Below the pieces are notes generated by a model that saw only the letters and a list, made by a program, of their open reading frames with translations, searched no databases and had not been told where the DNA came from. The position numbers were made by a program, and so were the translations under genes. From Candidatus Bipolaricaulota bacterium (GTDB lineage: Bacteria > Bipolaricaulota > Bipolaricaulia > RBG-16-55-9): a DNA stretch of 7,144 bases. Of this stretch, positions 1-7,144 are shown piece after piece. The stretch spans positions 1 through 7,144 of the forward strand of contig JALUUA010000259.1 in the NCBI GenBank assembly GCA_027021605.1, read 5' to 3'. The stretch's first letter is position 1, and each line of letters opens with the position of its first letter.

Positions 1-717
1 CTCCACCGCCTGCCCGATTACGAGCTGGTGATCCTTCCCATGTTCGCCGCGATGAGCCCCCGGCAGGCCCAAACGATCCGCGACTACGTCGCCCAGGGTG
101 GGAGGCTGATCGCCACCGGGCCGACGTCCCTCTACACCGAGGAGGGCGTCTTGCTCAGCGATTTTCAGCTCGCGGACGTCTTCGGGGTTAGCTTAAGCGG
201 GGTGCAGCCCGGGGAGGTCTACGTCAACGACTACGGCGCGGGACGCTCGGTCTTCTTTTACAGTTGGGAGGCGGGCTGGGCGTTCACGCACGAGCTGGAC
301 TACTTCTGGGCCGCCGAGCCGTGGGAGGGCGGGGTGCCCGATCCCACGGGGGCCGAGCAGGCCCGCCAAGCCTTCCTCGACGACCTCCTTGTTCCGGCGG
401 GGGTGGAGCCCCTGCTGAGCGTGACGGCTCCCAGGGGCGTGCTCCTGCTCCCGTACCGGGACGGGGCGGGAGGCGGCAGGCTGGCCTTAAGGGCGCTCAA
501 CTTCCACGGGGTGGATCGGGGCGACGCGGTCCCGACCCCCACGACCGTGGAGGTCCGCCTGCGGCTGCCCTCCGGCTCCGGCGTCCTCTCCGCAGAACGG
601 CTGTCCTTCTTGGGGAGCCGTACAAGCCAGAGCTTCCGTCCCGCGAGGGGCGGCGTGGAGCTGCGCTTCCCCCTGCAAGAGCACGCCGTGATCGAGCTTT
701 CGCTCGCGAGGAGGTGA
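1..717 (+). CDS. C-terminal part of a glycoside-hydrolase-like protein with beta-galactosidase trimerisation domain (5' end outside window)
   Basis: The frame is open from base 1, so only the last 238 residues are visible. The first ~65 residues (YELVILPMFAAMSPRQAQ, then an YVAQGGRLIATGPTSLY stretch and DFQLADVFGV) match the pattern of the GATase1-like trimerisation domain of GH42 beta-galactosidases and related 'hypothetical glycosyl hydrolase' proteins: a strand ending in LP, a helix, then GGxLIATG. This domain normally has no catalytic role and helps oligomerisation. The last ~110 residues are rich in beta strands (GVLLLPYRD, LALRALNFHG, HAVIELSLARR), as in the C-terminal beta domain that follows it in this family. 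The catalytic TIM barrel would lie upstream, so substrate and activity cannot be judged. The TGA stop overlaps the GTG start of the next gene (GTGA), which supports an operon with the GH5-type gene. Family assignment is by motif pattern only. Confidence 0.72.
   Translation, partial: LHRLPDYELVILPMFAAMSPRQAQTIRDYVAQGGRLIATGPTSLYTEEGVLLSDFQLADVFGVSLSGVQPGEVYVNDYGAGRSVFFYSWEAGWAFTHELDYFWAAEPWEGGVPDPTGAEQARQAFLDDLLVPAGVEPLLSVTAPRGVLLLPYRDGAGGGRLALRALNFHGVDRGDAVPTPTTVEVRLRLPSGSGVLSAERLSFLGSRTSQSFRPARGGVELRFPLQEHAVIELSLARR
708..717 (+). promoter_or_regulatory. Shine-Dalgarno GAGGAG and GTGA stop/start overlap
   Basis: GAGGAG at 708-713 sits inside the end of the upstream gene and touches the GTG at 714. 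The TGA stop (715-717) overlaps that GTG. With no spacing between Shine-Dalgarno and GTG, initiation may depend on terminating ribosomes re-engaging. Alternatively the true start is the CTG at 723, which has a normal 9-nt spacing. Confidence 0.5.
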
Positions 718-2057
718 CGGACCTGTCGCGCAAACGCTACTTTGTCTTTGCCCTTGTCGTTGGGTTTGGGCTGGCCCTCCTGGGGGCCTCCCTGGGAGGG
801 GGCGGCCTCGTCCCGGGATCGCAATCGCAAGGCGGGTCCGGCTCGGGTGCGGGTGCGGAGTACGCCCTCTGGGCCGGGGAGACGAAGCTGCGCGGGGCCA
901 ACATCTACCAACGCCGCGTCTACCCCGAGCTGGACGGACCCGTCTTCCTGGGCCCCGGCCCCCTGGGCCCTCCCTACACCCAAGAGGATCTCAACCGCTT
1001 GGCCGCCCTGGGCGCCAACTACGTCAACATCTCCCATCCCGGCCTCTTCACGGAGGAGCCCCCCTACCAGCTCGATCCCGCCGTCCAAGACAACTTAGAC
1101 GGACTCCTGGAGAGGATCGCCCAGGCGGACATGTTCGCCGTGATCTCCTTCCGCACCGGGCCGGGCCGGAGCGAGTTCACCTTCTTCTGGGGCGAGGACA
1201 CCCAAAGCGACCCCGAGGAGGGCTGGTTCGACCCCGGCTACTACAACAACCGCGTCTGGGGCGATCCCGCCGCCCAGGACGCCTGGGTCGAGATGTGGCG
1301 CACCACCGCCCGGCGTTACAGGGACAACCCCATCGTGGTCGGCTACGACCTCATGGTCGAGCCCAACTCGAACGCGGTGGGCAGCTTCCCCCTGGGGGAG
1401 CCCTTGGACATCTGGGACCCGGAGGAGTTCTACGCCCGCTATGGGGGCACCCTCTACGACTGGAACGAACTCTATCCCCGCATCGTGGCGGCCATCCGGG
1501 AGGTCGACCCGGAGACGCCCATCTTGATCGGCGGAAACGGCTACAGCGCCGTGGGATGGCTCCCCTATCTTGACGTGCTTGATGATCCCTACATCGTCTA
1601 CACGTTCCACCAATACGAGCCGCACCTGTATACCCATCAGGGGTGGGACTCCCTGGACTGCTTCTACCCCGGCCGGTGTGACGTGGACTGGGATGGGCTC
1701 ACAGAGCCCTTTGACCGCGATTGGCTGGAGGGGCTGCTGGCCACGGTGGACGAGTTCGTGGCTGCCCGTCAAGCCGTGGTGGCGGTCAACGAGTTCGGGG
1801 TGATGCGCTGGGCGCCGGGGGCGGCTCGGTTCATGGACGACCAGATGGAGCTGTTCAAGCAGAGGGGCTTAAACTACGCGCTGTGGCTGTGGGAGACCTC
1901 CTGGGAGCCTTATGCTAAGGAGGTGCACGCCTTCAACTTCCGGTACGGGCCGGACCCCCACAACCGCGAGGACGTGCCCACCAGCCCCCTGATGGACGTC
2001 ATCGTCTGGCACTGGAGCCGAAATGCCGTGCGCCCCGGTCAGCTGTCGCATCGATGA
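714..2057 (+). CDS. GH5-type glycoside hydrolase (cellulase-like), N-terminally anchored or secreted
   Basis: The protein has 447 residues if it starts at GTG 714. It probably hydrolyses beta-linked polysaccharide outside the membrane. The N-terminus has basic residues (RKR), a hydrophobic segment at about 9-28, then a Gly/Ser-rich linker to about 47: a signal peptide or membrane anchor with no lipobox Cys. The rest fits a clan GH-A TIM barrel. DLMVEPN gives the acid/base Glu216, FHQYEP has the conserved His299/Tyr301 pair, VNEFG gives the nucleophile Glu360, and WLWE (Trp391, Trp393) is the late substrate-site Trp. The Asn that normally precedes the acid/base Glu is Val215. A longer open frame reaches back to 264, but that part is out of frame within the upstream gene and is not plausible. 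GTG 714 overlaps the upstream stop. Its GAGGAG (708-713) abuts the codon directly, so a CTG start at 723 cannot be excluded. The TGA overlaps the next ATG (ATGA). Exact GH5 subfamily and substrate are unknown. Confidence 0.85.
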   Translation: MTDLSRKRYFVFALVVGFGLALLGASLGGGGLVPGSQSQGGSGSGAGAEYALWAGETKLRGANIYQRRVYPELDGPVFLGPGPLGPPYTQEDLNRLAALGANYVNISHPGLFTEEPPYQLDPAVQDNLDGLLERIAQADMFAVISFRTGPGRSEFTFFWGEDTQSDPEEGWFDPGYYNNRVWGDPAAQDAWVEMWRTTARRYRDNPIVVGYDLMVEPNSNAVGSFPLGEPLDIWDPEEFYARYGGTLYDWNELYPRIVAAIREVDPETPILIGGNGYSAVGWLPYLDVLDDPYIVYTFHQYEPHLYTHQGWDSLDCFYPGRCDVDWDGLTEPFDRDWLEGLLATVDEFVAARQAVVAVNEFGVMRWAPGAARFMDDQMELFKQRGLNYALWLWETSWEPYAKEVHAFNFRYGPDPHNREDVPTSPLMDVIVWHWSRNAVRPGQLSHR

Positions 2058-2271
2058 GCCCCTCAACTCCCGATCGAAACCGGCTTGAGCCGGGCTCGAT
2101 TCAGCTCTCCCGGGTCTCGATGCACTTCAGGACGTTCGCCCGAAGATCCGGCCTCCTCGGAGCGATTCGGGATCTCTTCCGGCGGGAATACACCGTCGTC
2201 AAGGCGCTCGATTGCATCTCGTTAGAGATCGAAAGGGGCGAGGTCGTCGGCTAGGCTACATCGGCCCCAAC
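2054..2271 (+). pseudogene. Truncated, frameshifted ABC exporter ATPase (COG4586-like), 5' end only
   Basis: The ATG overlaps the GH5 stop (ATGA), and no Shine-Dalgarno is visible upstream, so translation would be coupled. The peptide has an IQLSRVSMHF strand, then a GLLGAIRDLFRREY insert, then VKALDCISLEIERGEVVG. This layout is typical of the N-terminus of COG4586 ABC ATPases, related to viologen/ABC-2 exporters: a first strand, a long insert containing LFRREY, then 'aL..iSl.IerGE.vGyIGPNGAGKST'. An in-frame TAG at 2252 stops it after 66 residues. The stop results from a tandem repeat of ggcta (2249-2253 and 2254-2258). Removing one copy restores GEVVGYIGPN through base 2271. The sequence then diverges, with no GAGKS/T, no Q-loop, no LSGGQ and no Walker B. 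It is therefore a dead fragment that lost its nucleotide-binding core. The intact gene would have been a third operon member after two glycoside hydrolases, probably followed by ABC-2 permeases. Confidence 0.75.
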
Positions 2272-2291
2272 TTTGTTCGGCCACCGCTCCC

Positions 2292-2320
2292 TTGTCGGGA
2301 GTTGCAACGAGCCGTATGCT
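2292..2320 (+). promoter_or_regulatory. Candidate sigma-70-type promoter for the antitoxin-like gene
   Basis: TTGTCG (2292-2297) and TATGCT (2315-2320) are separated by exactly 17 bases. Each matches the -35 and -10 consensus at 4 of 6 positions. The predicted start near 2327 would leave a leader of about 36 bases before the ATG at 2363. It lies downstream of the broken ABC gene, so the antitoxin could be expressed independently of the upstream operon. This is a pattern match only. Confidence 0.35.
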
Positions 2321-2328
2321 GGGTGTGG

Positions 2329-2354
2329 GTAAGGCAAACTCCCCTTACGTAAGG
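2329..2354 (+). promoter_or_regulatory. Operator-like GTAAGG repeats overlapping the ribosome-binding site
   Basis: GTAAGG occurs at 2329-2334 and again at 2349-2354. Between them the inverse copy CCTTAC lies at 2343-2348. The second and third copies abut to form the palindrome CCTTACGTAAGG. The direct copies are 20 bases apart, about two helical turns. The last copy runs into the Shine-Dalgarno AAGGAG (2351-2356). AbrB/MazE-fold antitoxins usually autoregulate by binding repeats near their own start, so this is a reasonable operator candidate. Part of the similarity may simply come from the purine-rich ribosome-binding site. Confidence 0.4.
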
Positions 2355-2362
2355 AGCAAAAG

Positions 2363-2734
2363 ATGCCGACGGCTAAGGTAACGAGCAAGGGGCAAATCAC
2401 GCTGCCCAAAGAGGTGCGCGAGAAGCTGGGGCTTGTCCCGGGGGACGAGCTGGAGTTTGTGGAAGTCGAAGGGCAGTTCGTCCTGCGGAGGCGGATGCGA
2501 CGCTCGCCCTTTGAACGCTATCGTGGCTACCTCCGGAAGCTGAAAGGCCAAAATCCTGACGAGATCGTCAAGGAGCTGCGGGGGCACGATGCGCAGGACA
2601 CTGACCATCGCTCCCCGTACGCCTCGCTCCCTCACCCCTTGGATCCGCCGTCGGTCGGCAGGCGTTCCCGCTCCCGCAGCGCGAGAAACGCCTCGACGAC
2701 CCGGGGGTCGAACTGCCGACCCGCGTTGCGCTGA
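2363..2734 (+). CDS. AbrB/MazE/SpoVT-fold antitoxin-like DNA-binding protein with aberrant C-terminus
   Basis: The ATG is preceded by AAGGAG at 6-base spacing, a good ribosome-binding site. Residues 3-45 carry the swapped-hairpin AbrB fold: TAKVTSKGQITLPKEVREKL, then GLVPGDELEFVE and FVLRRR. This fold forms a dimeric DNA-binding barrel and is usually the antitoxin of a VapBC-type pair. Residues 48-76 (SPFERYRGYLRKLKG, PDEIVKELRGHD) resemble the toxin-binding tail of such antitoxins, which typically end at about 75-90 residues. After about residue 76 the sequence becomes Arg/Ser/Pro-rich (GRRSRSRSARNASTTRG) and overlaps the end of the convergent HD-GYP gene. The last ~45 residues are therefore probably an accidental extension caused by loss of the native stop. 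A partner PIN toxin should follow, but only its first codons may remain (from ATG 2589). Whether the protein is still functional is unknown. Confidence 0.75.
   Translation: MPTAKVTSKGQITLPKEVREKLGLVPGDELEFVEVEGQFVLRRRMRRSPFERYRGYLRKLKGQNPDEIVKELRGHDAQDTDHRSPYASLPHPLDPPSVGRRSRSRSARNASTTRGSNCRPALR
2589..2612 (+). pseudogene. Possible remnant of a PIN-domain (VapC-type) toxin gene start
   Basis: An ATG at 2589, inside the antitoxin frame and shifted by one reading frame, opens with MRRTLTIA. PIN toxins paired with AbrB-fold antitoxins commonly begin with a short leader followed by the first catalytic Asp, in a pattern like 'tiavDTnvLl'. Here the frame switches to PRTPRSLTPW with no Asp or PIN motif and stops at 2760-2762. 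AAGGAG at 2570-2575 lies upstream, though at a long 13-base spacing. If correct, the toxin was cut off just before its active site. The match covers only eight codons, so this is a weak inference from position and start. Confidence 0.3.
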
Positions 2735-4914
2735 AGTTCCTCGACAGCCTCTTCCTCGCTGAGCGCCTTGCGATAAGGACGATCGTGGGTCATCGCGTCC
2801 CAGGCGTCGACCACGGCGAAGATGCGCGCGCTCAAGGGGATCTCCTCGCCCTTGAGGCCGCGGGGATACCCCGTCCCGTCCCAGCGCTCGTGGTGGCAGT
2901 ACGGGATCTCGAGCGCACGGCGGAGGTAGTCAATCTCCTTGAGCCACCGGTACGCATACACGGGGTGGCGCTTCATGAGGGCCCACTCCGCCTCCGTCAG
3001 CCTGCCGGGTTTGCGCAGCACGCGGTCGGGGATGGCCATCTTGCCGATGTCGTGGAGCAGAGCGCCCCGCCGGACGTGGACCAGCTCCTCCTCGGGGACG
3101 CCCAGCCCGCGGGCCAGACGCACCGCCAGCTCCGTGACCCGCTGGGTGTGGCCCTCGGTCTCCCGATCGCGGAGGTCGAGCGCCCGGACCCAACCCTCGA
3201 GCGTCGCATCGTAGGCGCGCTGCAGCTCCTCGTGTTTGCGTCGGAGATCCTCGAGGAGCCGGACGTGGTCCAGCGCGAGGGCAACCCGCCGGGCCAGCGT
3301 CTCGGCGAACTCGAGCCACTCGGCGCTCGGGGGTCCGCTCAAGGGACGACGGCGAAAGATCCCCAACACCCCGAGCAGCTCGCCCCGCGCCTCCAGCGGC
3401 ACGCCGACGTAGGCCCGCAGCCCCTCCGCGGCAATCCACCTACGGATGTCGGGGCGCAACCGGAAGTCTTTGAGGGCGTCCTCGTGGGCCAGGTCCGACA
3501 CCCAGAGGGAGCGATGCTCGAGAGCCACCCGCCCCGCCAGTCCCTCGCCCAGCCCGAGGTGCAGGCGCTCCTTGAGCATGCGGGTGCCCGCGCGAAAACC
3601 CCGCGCGGCCGCGTATCTCAGCCGCTGCGTCGCGGGCTCCCGGAAGAAGACCTCCGCGGCGTCGGCTTTAAGCTCGATCCGGAGGCGATCGAGGATCGCC
3701 CCTAAGGCCGTGTCCGCGTCGGTGCTCCCCAGGGTGATCGCGTCGATCTCGGAGAGGGCGCGCAGGTGGCGCAGGCGGCGTTCGGCGACGCCGAGCAGGC
3801 GTTCCTGCCGACGGGCTGCCTCCCGCAGCCGCTCCTCCGCCTGGACCCGGTCGGTAACATCCCTCCAAGTGGCCACGAAGTGGGTGATCTCCCCCCGCTC
3901 GTCCCGGAGGGGGGTGATCACCTCGTCCACGTGGAACAGCCCGCCGTCCTTGCGCCGGTTGACCAGGGTCGCGCGGAAGGTCTCCCCCCGCAGGATGGTC
4001 CTCCAGAGCTGCCGGTAGAAGGCCGCCTCGTGGCGATCGGACTTAAACAGCCGCGGGGTCGCCCCCAGGAGCTCCTCGCGGGCGTACCCGGACATCCGCT
4101 CCAGCGCGGGGTTGGCGTATTGAATCACGCCCCGGCGGTCCGTGATGAAGACGGCGTCGGACGCCTGCTCGACGGCGTTGGAGAGCTGGCGCAGCTTCTC
4201 CTCCGCTTGGACCTGCCGGGTGACGTCGCGGGCGATGTGGAACGTGCCGCTCACCCGGCCGTTCCGCTTGAGGATCCGCCCCCGCACCTCCAGCACGATC
4301 TCCCGGCCGTCGCGCGCCCGTGCGCGCACCCGCAGGCTCTCGATCGTTTGATCCTGAAAGAGTCGAGCGAGGGCCTGGGCCGCCTCGTCGCGCTGCTCCG
4401 GCGCGACGAGCTCCAGGGGACTCCTCCCGAGCAGCTCGTCCGCCGCATAGCCAAAGCGCTCGCAGACCGCTCGGTTTACGTACGTGATCCGCCCGCGCTC
4501 ATCCAGGGTGAAGACCAGATCGTGAACCTCCTCGAGGTAGGCGGCCAAGCGCCGCTCCCGCTCGCGCTGCGCGGGAACCTCGCGGAGGACCACCAGCGTG
4601 CAGCGGGCACCGTCCCACCGCACGGCGGCGATTCGGGCCTCACACTCGATCTCCTTCCCGTCCCCGCACCGTCCCCGCACGCTTCCCTCGGCACACCCAT
4701 CGGGCAGGACCTTGGCTATGGGCTCGCCGAGGAGGGCGTGACGGGGATGGCCAAACAGGGCCTCCACCCGCGCGTTGGCCCAGACGATTCGACCACAGGG
4801 GTCAACGACGAGCAGGCCGTCGGGCAAAAGATCCAGGAGCGCTTGTGCCGCGCCTTCTAGGCACCCACCGAGCTCTGCCTTCGAGGGAGGACTCGGCCTC
4901 CCGCCTGCCGACAT
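2632..4914 (-). CDS. PAS-PAS-PAS-GAF-HD-GYP cyclic-di-GMP phosphodiesterase
   Basis: The protein has 760 residues and no membrane segment or signal peptide, so it is probably a cytoplasmic sensor that hydrolyses c-di-GMP. Three PAS domains lie at roughly 25-113, 122-235 and 245-358, each with the 'D..G.I...N......G' pattern and ELLG (HALLG in the first). A charged coiled-coil linker runs to about 388 and a GAF domain covers about 388-550 (GEGLAGRVAL, YVGVPLEARGELLGVLGIF). HD-GYP covers about 565-750, with His589 (EGHTQRV), His621-Asp622 (LLHDIGK), His650 (KRHP), His674-His675 in HHERWDGTGYP and Asp703 (VDAWDAMTHDRPYRK). The metal-binding set and GYP signature look complete, so activity is likely. 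I chose ATG 4914 over ATG 4929. It has GAGGGGG at 6-base spacing and sits about 25 bases from the predicted transcript start, whereas 4929 would have a leader of about 11 bases and no ribosome-binding site. The 3' end overlaps the convergent antitoxin frame by 103 bases. The sensed ligand is unknown. Confidence 0.92.
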   Translation of the reverse strand: MSAGGRPSPPSKAELGGCLEGAAQALLDLLPDGLLVVDPCGRIVWANARVEALFGHPRHALLGEPIAKVLPDGCAEGSVRGRCGDGKEIECEARIAAVRWDGARCTLVVLREVPAQRERERRLAAYLEEVHDLVFTLDERGRITYVNRAVCERFGYAADELLGRSPLELVAPEQRDEAAQALARLFQDQTIESLRVRARARDGREIVLEVRGRILKRNGRVSGTFHIARDVTRQVQAEEKLRQLSNAVEQASDAVFITDRRGVIQYANPALERMSGYAREELLGATPRLFKSDRHEAAFYRQLWRTILRGETFRATLVNRRKDGGLFHVDEVITPLRDERGEITHFVATWRDVTDRVQAEERLREAARRQERLLGVAERRLRHLRALSEIDAITLGSTDADTALGAILDRLRIELKADAAEVFFREPATQRLRYAAARGFRAGTRMLKERLHLGLGEGLAGRVALEHRSLWVSDLAHEDALKDFRLRPDIRRWIAAEGLRAYVGVPLEARGELLGVLGIFRRRPLSGPPSAEWLEFAETLARRVALALDHVRLLEDLRRKHEELQRAYDATLEGWVRALDLRDRETEGHTQRVTELAVRLARGLGVPEEELVHVRRGALLHDIGKMAIPDRVLRKPGRLTEAEWALMKRHPVYAYRWLKEIDYLRRALEIPYCHHERWDGTGYPRGLKGEEIPLSARIFAVVDAWDAMTHDRPYRKALSEEEAVEELQRNAGRQFDPRVVEAFLALRERERLPTDGGSKG

Positions 4915-4946
4915 GCCTCGCCCCCTCATGCTATGTGCGTGCTTAC

Positions 4947-4974
4947 ATTATATTCCGCGTAAAAGAAAAGTCAA
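4947..4974 (-). promoter_or_regulatory. Strong sigma-70-type promoter for the HD-GYP gene
   Basis: On the minus strand TTGACT (4974-4969) and a perfect TATAAT (4952-4947) are separated by 16 bases, in an AT-rich island unlike the surrounding GC-rich DNA. Transcription would begin near 4940, giving a leader of about 25 bases to the ATG at 4914. The site lies in the divergent gap next to a winged-helix regulator gene, so it is a plausible target of that regulator. Confidence 0.7.
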
Positions 4975-4984
4975 GGCCATCGCA

Positions 4985-5755
4985 ATGCGCTCGCTTTTCT
5001 CCTGCGGATGCGCTACAGTGGAGCCCGTGGCGGCTCCTAAACGGCACGGGCGATCGGGACGACGAGCGGCGGAGGCACCCCCGGTAACGCGCGGGCAAGG
5101 GCGGGTCTTGGCGGCGCTGGCGCGGCGAGGCTTGAGCAGCGCTCGAGAGCTGGCCGAGGAGCTGGGGATCACGCCGATTGCCGTCCGTCAGCATCTCCGC
5201 GGGCTGGCCCGGCGGGATCTGGTGGTCGTGGCGCACCTGGAGGGAGGACGCCCCGGCCACCCGGAGCGGGTGTGGGTGGCCACCCCGGCCGGGTGCGCGT
5301 GGGTGGCGCCGGAGCATCCGCCCCGGCTTCTAACCGCCCTTTTGGAAACCCTACGGGCGCGCTCGGGGGACGACGAGACCGCCTCCCTTCTCGAGGAGGC
5401 CGCGCGGCGGTACGTTCGGGAGGCCCACGTGGGTCGGCTCCGCCCGCTCTCCCGGCAGCTGGAGGGGCTCAGAGAGGCGCTCCTCGGGCTGGGAATCGGC
5501 CTCCGCTGGGCAAAGTGGGGAGAGCCGCCGGAGGTGGGGGCGGAGGCAGAGGCGGAGGCGGAGGCAGGGTACACGCTTACGCTGACGAGCTTGGGGTTTT
5601 TAGGGTTCGAGGCGCACCCCCCGCCTCCGTACCTGGAGCGCTTTCACCAAGCGCTGGTAGAGGAGGCCCTGGGGCTGCATGCCCAGCCGGAGCGCGTCGA
5701 GACCGAAGGCCCGCTGCAGATGTGGAGGTTCCGCTTACACCCCCGCTCCCGTTAA
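4985..5755 (+). CDS. Winged-helix transcriptional regulator, COG2345 (SufR-like), lacking Fe-S cysteines
   Basis: The product has 256 residues from ATG 4985. Residues 35-100 form a winged helix: TRGQGRVLAALARRG, LSSARELAEELGITPIAVRQ with HLRGLARRDL as the recognition region, then a wing with GGRPGHPERVWVAT. The C-terminal half follows the COG2345 pattern (LTLTSLGFLGFE, then YLERFHQALVEEALG and PLQMWRFRLHP). In SufR and many relatives this part carries four Cys that bind an iron-sulphur cluster; here all are absent. An (EA)4 tract lies at about 186-194. The start is uncertain. ATG 4985 has only a weak AAGG, and that overlaps the -35 of the divergent HD-GYP promoter. In-frame GTGs at 5018 and 5027 are alternatives, and the 5027 one fits a leaderless mRNA. 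Upstream in-frame codons back to 4775 lie inside the HD-GYP gene and are not used. It probably represses or activates nearby genes; the ligand is unknown. Confidence 0.85.
   Translation: MRSLFSCGCATVEPVAAPKRHGRSGRRAAEAPPVTRGQGRVLAALARRGLSSARELAEELGITPIAVRQHLRGLARRDLVVVAHLEGGRPGHPERVWVATPAGCAWVAPEHPPRLLTALLETLRARSGDDETASLLEEAARRYVREAHVGRLRPLSRQLEGLREALLGLGIGLRWAKWGEPPEVGAEAEAEAEAGYTLTLTSLGFLGFEAHPPPPYLERFHQALVEEALGLHAQPERVETEGPLQMWRFRLHPRSR
5014..5029 (+). promoter_or_regulatory. Possible leaderless -10 box before the GTG at 5027
   Basis: TACAGT (5014-5019) is followed by 7 bases and then an in-frame GTG at 5027. This is the spacing expected when transcription starts at the first base of the start codon. 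No convincing -35 is present; the best position 17 bases upstream is TCGCTT. GGAG (5020-5023) is only 3 bases from the GTG. If real, the regulator would be 242 residues, lose its odd MRSLFSCGC N-terminus, and leave the divergent promoter region non-coding. Confidence 0.25.
5540..5566 (+). repeat. Hexanucleotide repeat GCRGAG x4 coding for (Ala-Glu)4
   Basis: Four tandem copies of GCGGAG/GCAGAG plus a trailing GCA encode alternating Ala and Glu within the regulator, between its winged helix and its C-terminal beta strands. Such short in-frame hexamer arrays can change length by slippage without shifting the frame. It probably encodes a flexible or helical acidic linker. Confidence 0.7.
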
Positions 5756-5756
5756 G

Positions 5757-6902
5757 TCAAAGCCCCATCTTCTTCGCGATCAGCTCCCACATCACTTCCG
5801 TCGTGCCGCCGCCGATCTTCCAGAGGCGAATGTCTCGATAAAACCGGGCGATGTCGTACTCCTCGATGTAGCCGTAGCCCCCGTGGAGCTGCAGGCATTC
5901 ATCCGCTACATAGTTGGCCACGTCGGCACAAAAGGCTTTGCACATCGAGACGGCCAGCGTCCAGTCCTGATCCTGGTCGTAGAGCTGCGCGGCGTAATAC
6001 GTGAGCCGGCGGGCGGCTTCTAGGTGCGTCTGCATTCGGGCGATCTTGTAGCGCGTGAGCTGGAACTCGATGAGCTTTTTGCCAAACAGCTCGCGGTCGC
6101 GGGCGTACTCGATCGCGTCCTCCAGGGCCTGCTGGGCTGAGGAGGTCATGGCCACCGAAGCCACGAAGCGCTCGTTCTGGAGGCTGTCCATGATGTAGTA
6201 GAAGCCCTGGTTCTCCTCCCCGATTAGGTTTTCGGCAGGAACGGGCGTGTTCTGGAAGGTCAGCTCGCCCGTGTCGGAGGCATGCATCCCGAGCTTCTTC
6301 TTCATGGGCTCGATGACGAAGCCGGGGGCGTCCCGCTCGACGATGAACAGGCTGATCCCGCGCTTGCCCTGATCGGGGGCGGTCTTGGCGGCCACGAAGA
6401 AGAGATCCGCCTGGAGGGCGTTCGTGATAAACACCTTGCTGCCGTTCAGGATGTAGTGGTCCCCCTCGCGCCGGGCGGTGGTGCGCATGCTCACCAAATC
6501 GGAGCCCGTGTGGGGCTCCGTGAGCACGATCGCCCCCACCTTCTCGCCTTTAATCATTGCGGGAAGGTATTTGCGCTTGAGATCCTCGCTCCCGTACTTG
6601 GCGAGGTAGGGAGAGGACATGTCCGTGTGCACCAAAACGCCCATGGTGAGGCCGCGGGAGCGGCAGCGGCCCAGCTCCTCGCAGAACACGACGGTCATCC
6701 AGATGTCGCTCCCGGCCCCGCCGTACTCCTGGGGGTAGCGGATGCCCAAGGCCCCCAGCTCTCCCAAGCGCTTGAACACGTCCTTGGGGAAGCGGCCCTG
6801 GGCCTCCCACTCGTCGACGTGGGGGTTCAGCTCTTCCTCCACGAATTGCCGGATCGTCCGGCGGAAGATGCGGTGCTCTTCGGTAAAAAAGGGCAAGTCC
6901 AT
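5757..6902 (-). CDS. Acyl-CoA dehydrogenase (LCAD/IVD-like active-site arrangement)
   Basis: The protein has 381 residues, the usual full length for this family. It is an FAD-dependent enzyme that forms the 2,3-double bond of acyl-CoA thioesters and passes electrons to ETF. The N-terminal helical domain (about 1-120) is followed by signature 1, LTEPHTGSDL at 127-136. The beta domain has NGSKVFITNA at 153-162, and the C-terminal helical domain has signature 2, starting QLHGGYGY at 338. The position that holds the catalytic Glu in MCAD/SCAD (YEGT) is Gly365 in IGGGTTE. Glu244 in LQNERF fits the base used instead by long-chain and isovaleryl-CoA dehydrogenases. Long-chain or branched substrates are therefore more likely, but the exact substrate is not readable. 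ATG 6902 has GGGAGG about 13 bases upstream, a long spacing, but the MDLPFFTEEH start is typical for the family. The stop is one base from that of the convergent regulator. Confidence 0.95.
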   Translation of the reverse strand: MDLPFFTEEHRIFRRTIRQFVEEELNPHVDEWEAQGRFPKDVFKRLGELGALGIRYPQEYGGAGSDIWMTVVFCEELGRCRSRGLTMGVLVHTDMSSPYLAKYGSEDLKRKYLPAMIKGEKVGAIVLTEPHTGSDLVSMRTTARREGDHYILNGSKVFITNALQADLFFVAAKTAPDQGKRGISLFIVERDAPGFVIEPMKKKLGMHASDTGELTFQNTPVPAENLIGEENQGFYYIMDSLQNERFVASVAMTSSAQQALEDAIEYARDRELFGKKLIEFQLTRYKIARMQTHLEAARRLTYYAAQLYDQDQDWTLAVSMCKAFCADVANYVADECLQLHGGYGYIEEYDIARFYRDIRLWKIGGGTTEVMWELIAKKMGL

Positions 6903-7144
6903 CGCTGCGTCTCAGCCTCCCGATCATCGGCTCTTGGCGTGCTTTGCGAAGAGCTTAGCCCAAAGCGTGTGCCTTTTGCAACGATTGGCAATGCACAAGG
7001 CCAAGGCAGGCGTAGGCTTAGAACAAGAAGATGAAGACCAGCAAGCTCCACAGCCCGTGGGAGAGCATCACGGGGACGAGGCTGCGCTCCATGAGGAAGA
7101 TCCAGCCCCACACCAAGCCCACGAGGTAGGCCGCCAGCGCCGCG

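Overview
The window is GC-rich bacterial chromosomal DNA, densely packed, with strong third-position G/C bias and several GTG/ATG start-stop overlaps. The gene set (carbohydrate-active enzymes, a COG4586-type ABC ATPase remnant, an AbrB-fold antitoxin, a PAS/GAF/HD-GYP protein, an LCAD-like acyl-CoA dehydrogenase, a CPBP membrane protease) fits a free-living, possibly thermophilic, high-GC bacterium such as Deinococcota, Bipolaricaulota, Chloroflexota or Armatimonadota. The sequence alone does not decide which. No phage, plasmid, IS, CRISPR, tRNA or rRNA signal was seen.

Left part (1-2271, + strand): the tail of a glycoside-hydrolase-like protein with a beta-galactosidase trimerisation (GATase1-like) domain, then a membrane-anchored or secreted GH5-type endoglycanase, then the first 60-odd codons of an ABC exporter ATPase. 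The three are joined by 4-bp start/stop overlaps (GTGA, ATGA), so they form one translationally coupled operon. The ABC gene is dead: it carries a tandem 5-bp duplication (ggcta) and loses homology inside its Walker A motif.

Middle (2272-2760): a small segment with its own promoter-like sequence and a good Shine-Dalgarno site. It encodes an AbrB/MazE-fold antitoxin-like protein. The start of a PIN-type toxin gene may survive as about eight codons. The segment lies between two apparently broken genes and looks like a rearrangement scar. The antitoxin frame runs about 100 bp into the convergent gene.

Right part (2632-7144): a three-PAS + GAF + HD-GYP cyclic-di-GMP phosphodiesterase on the minus strand has a near-consensus promoter in a short AT-rich island. 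A winged-helix regulator of the COG2345/SufR type is transcribed divergently from that island. This regulator lacks the cysteines that bind Fe-S in SufR. It converges, with a single base between stop codons, on a minus-strand acyl-CoA dehydrogenase. The window ends in the C-terminus of a minus-strand CPBP-family intramembrane protease.

I see no clear undescribed multi-gene system. The most useful leads are the double gene-breakage scar at 2249-2612, the operator-like repeats upstream of the orphan antitoxin, the cysteine-free SufR-like regulator, and the GH5 enzyme with Val in place of the conserved Asn before its acid/base Glu.
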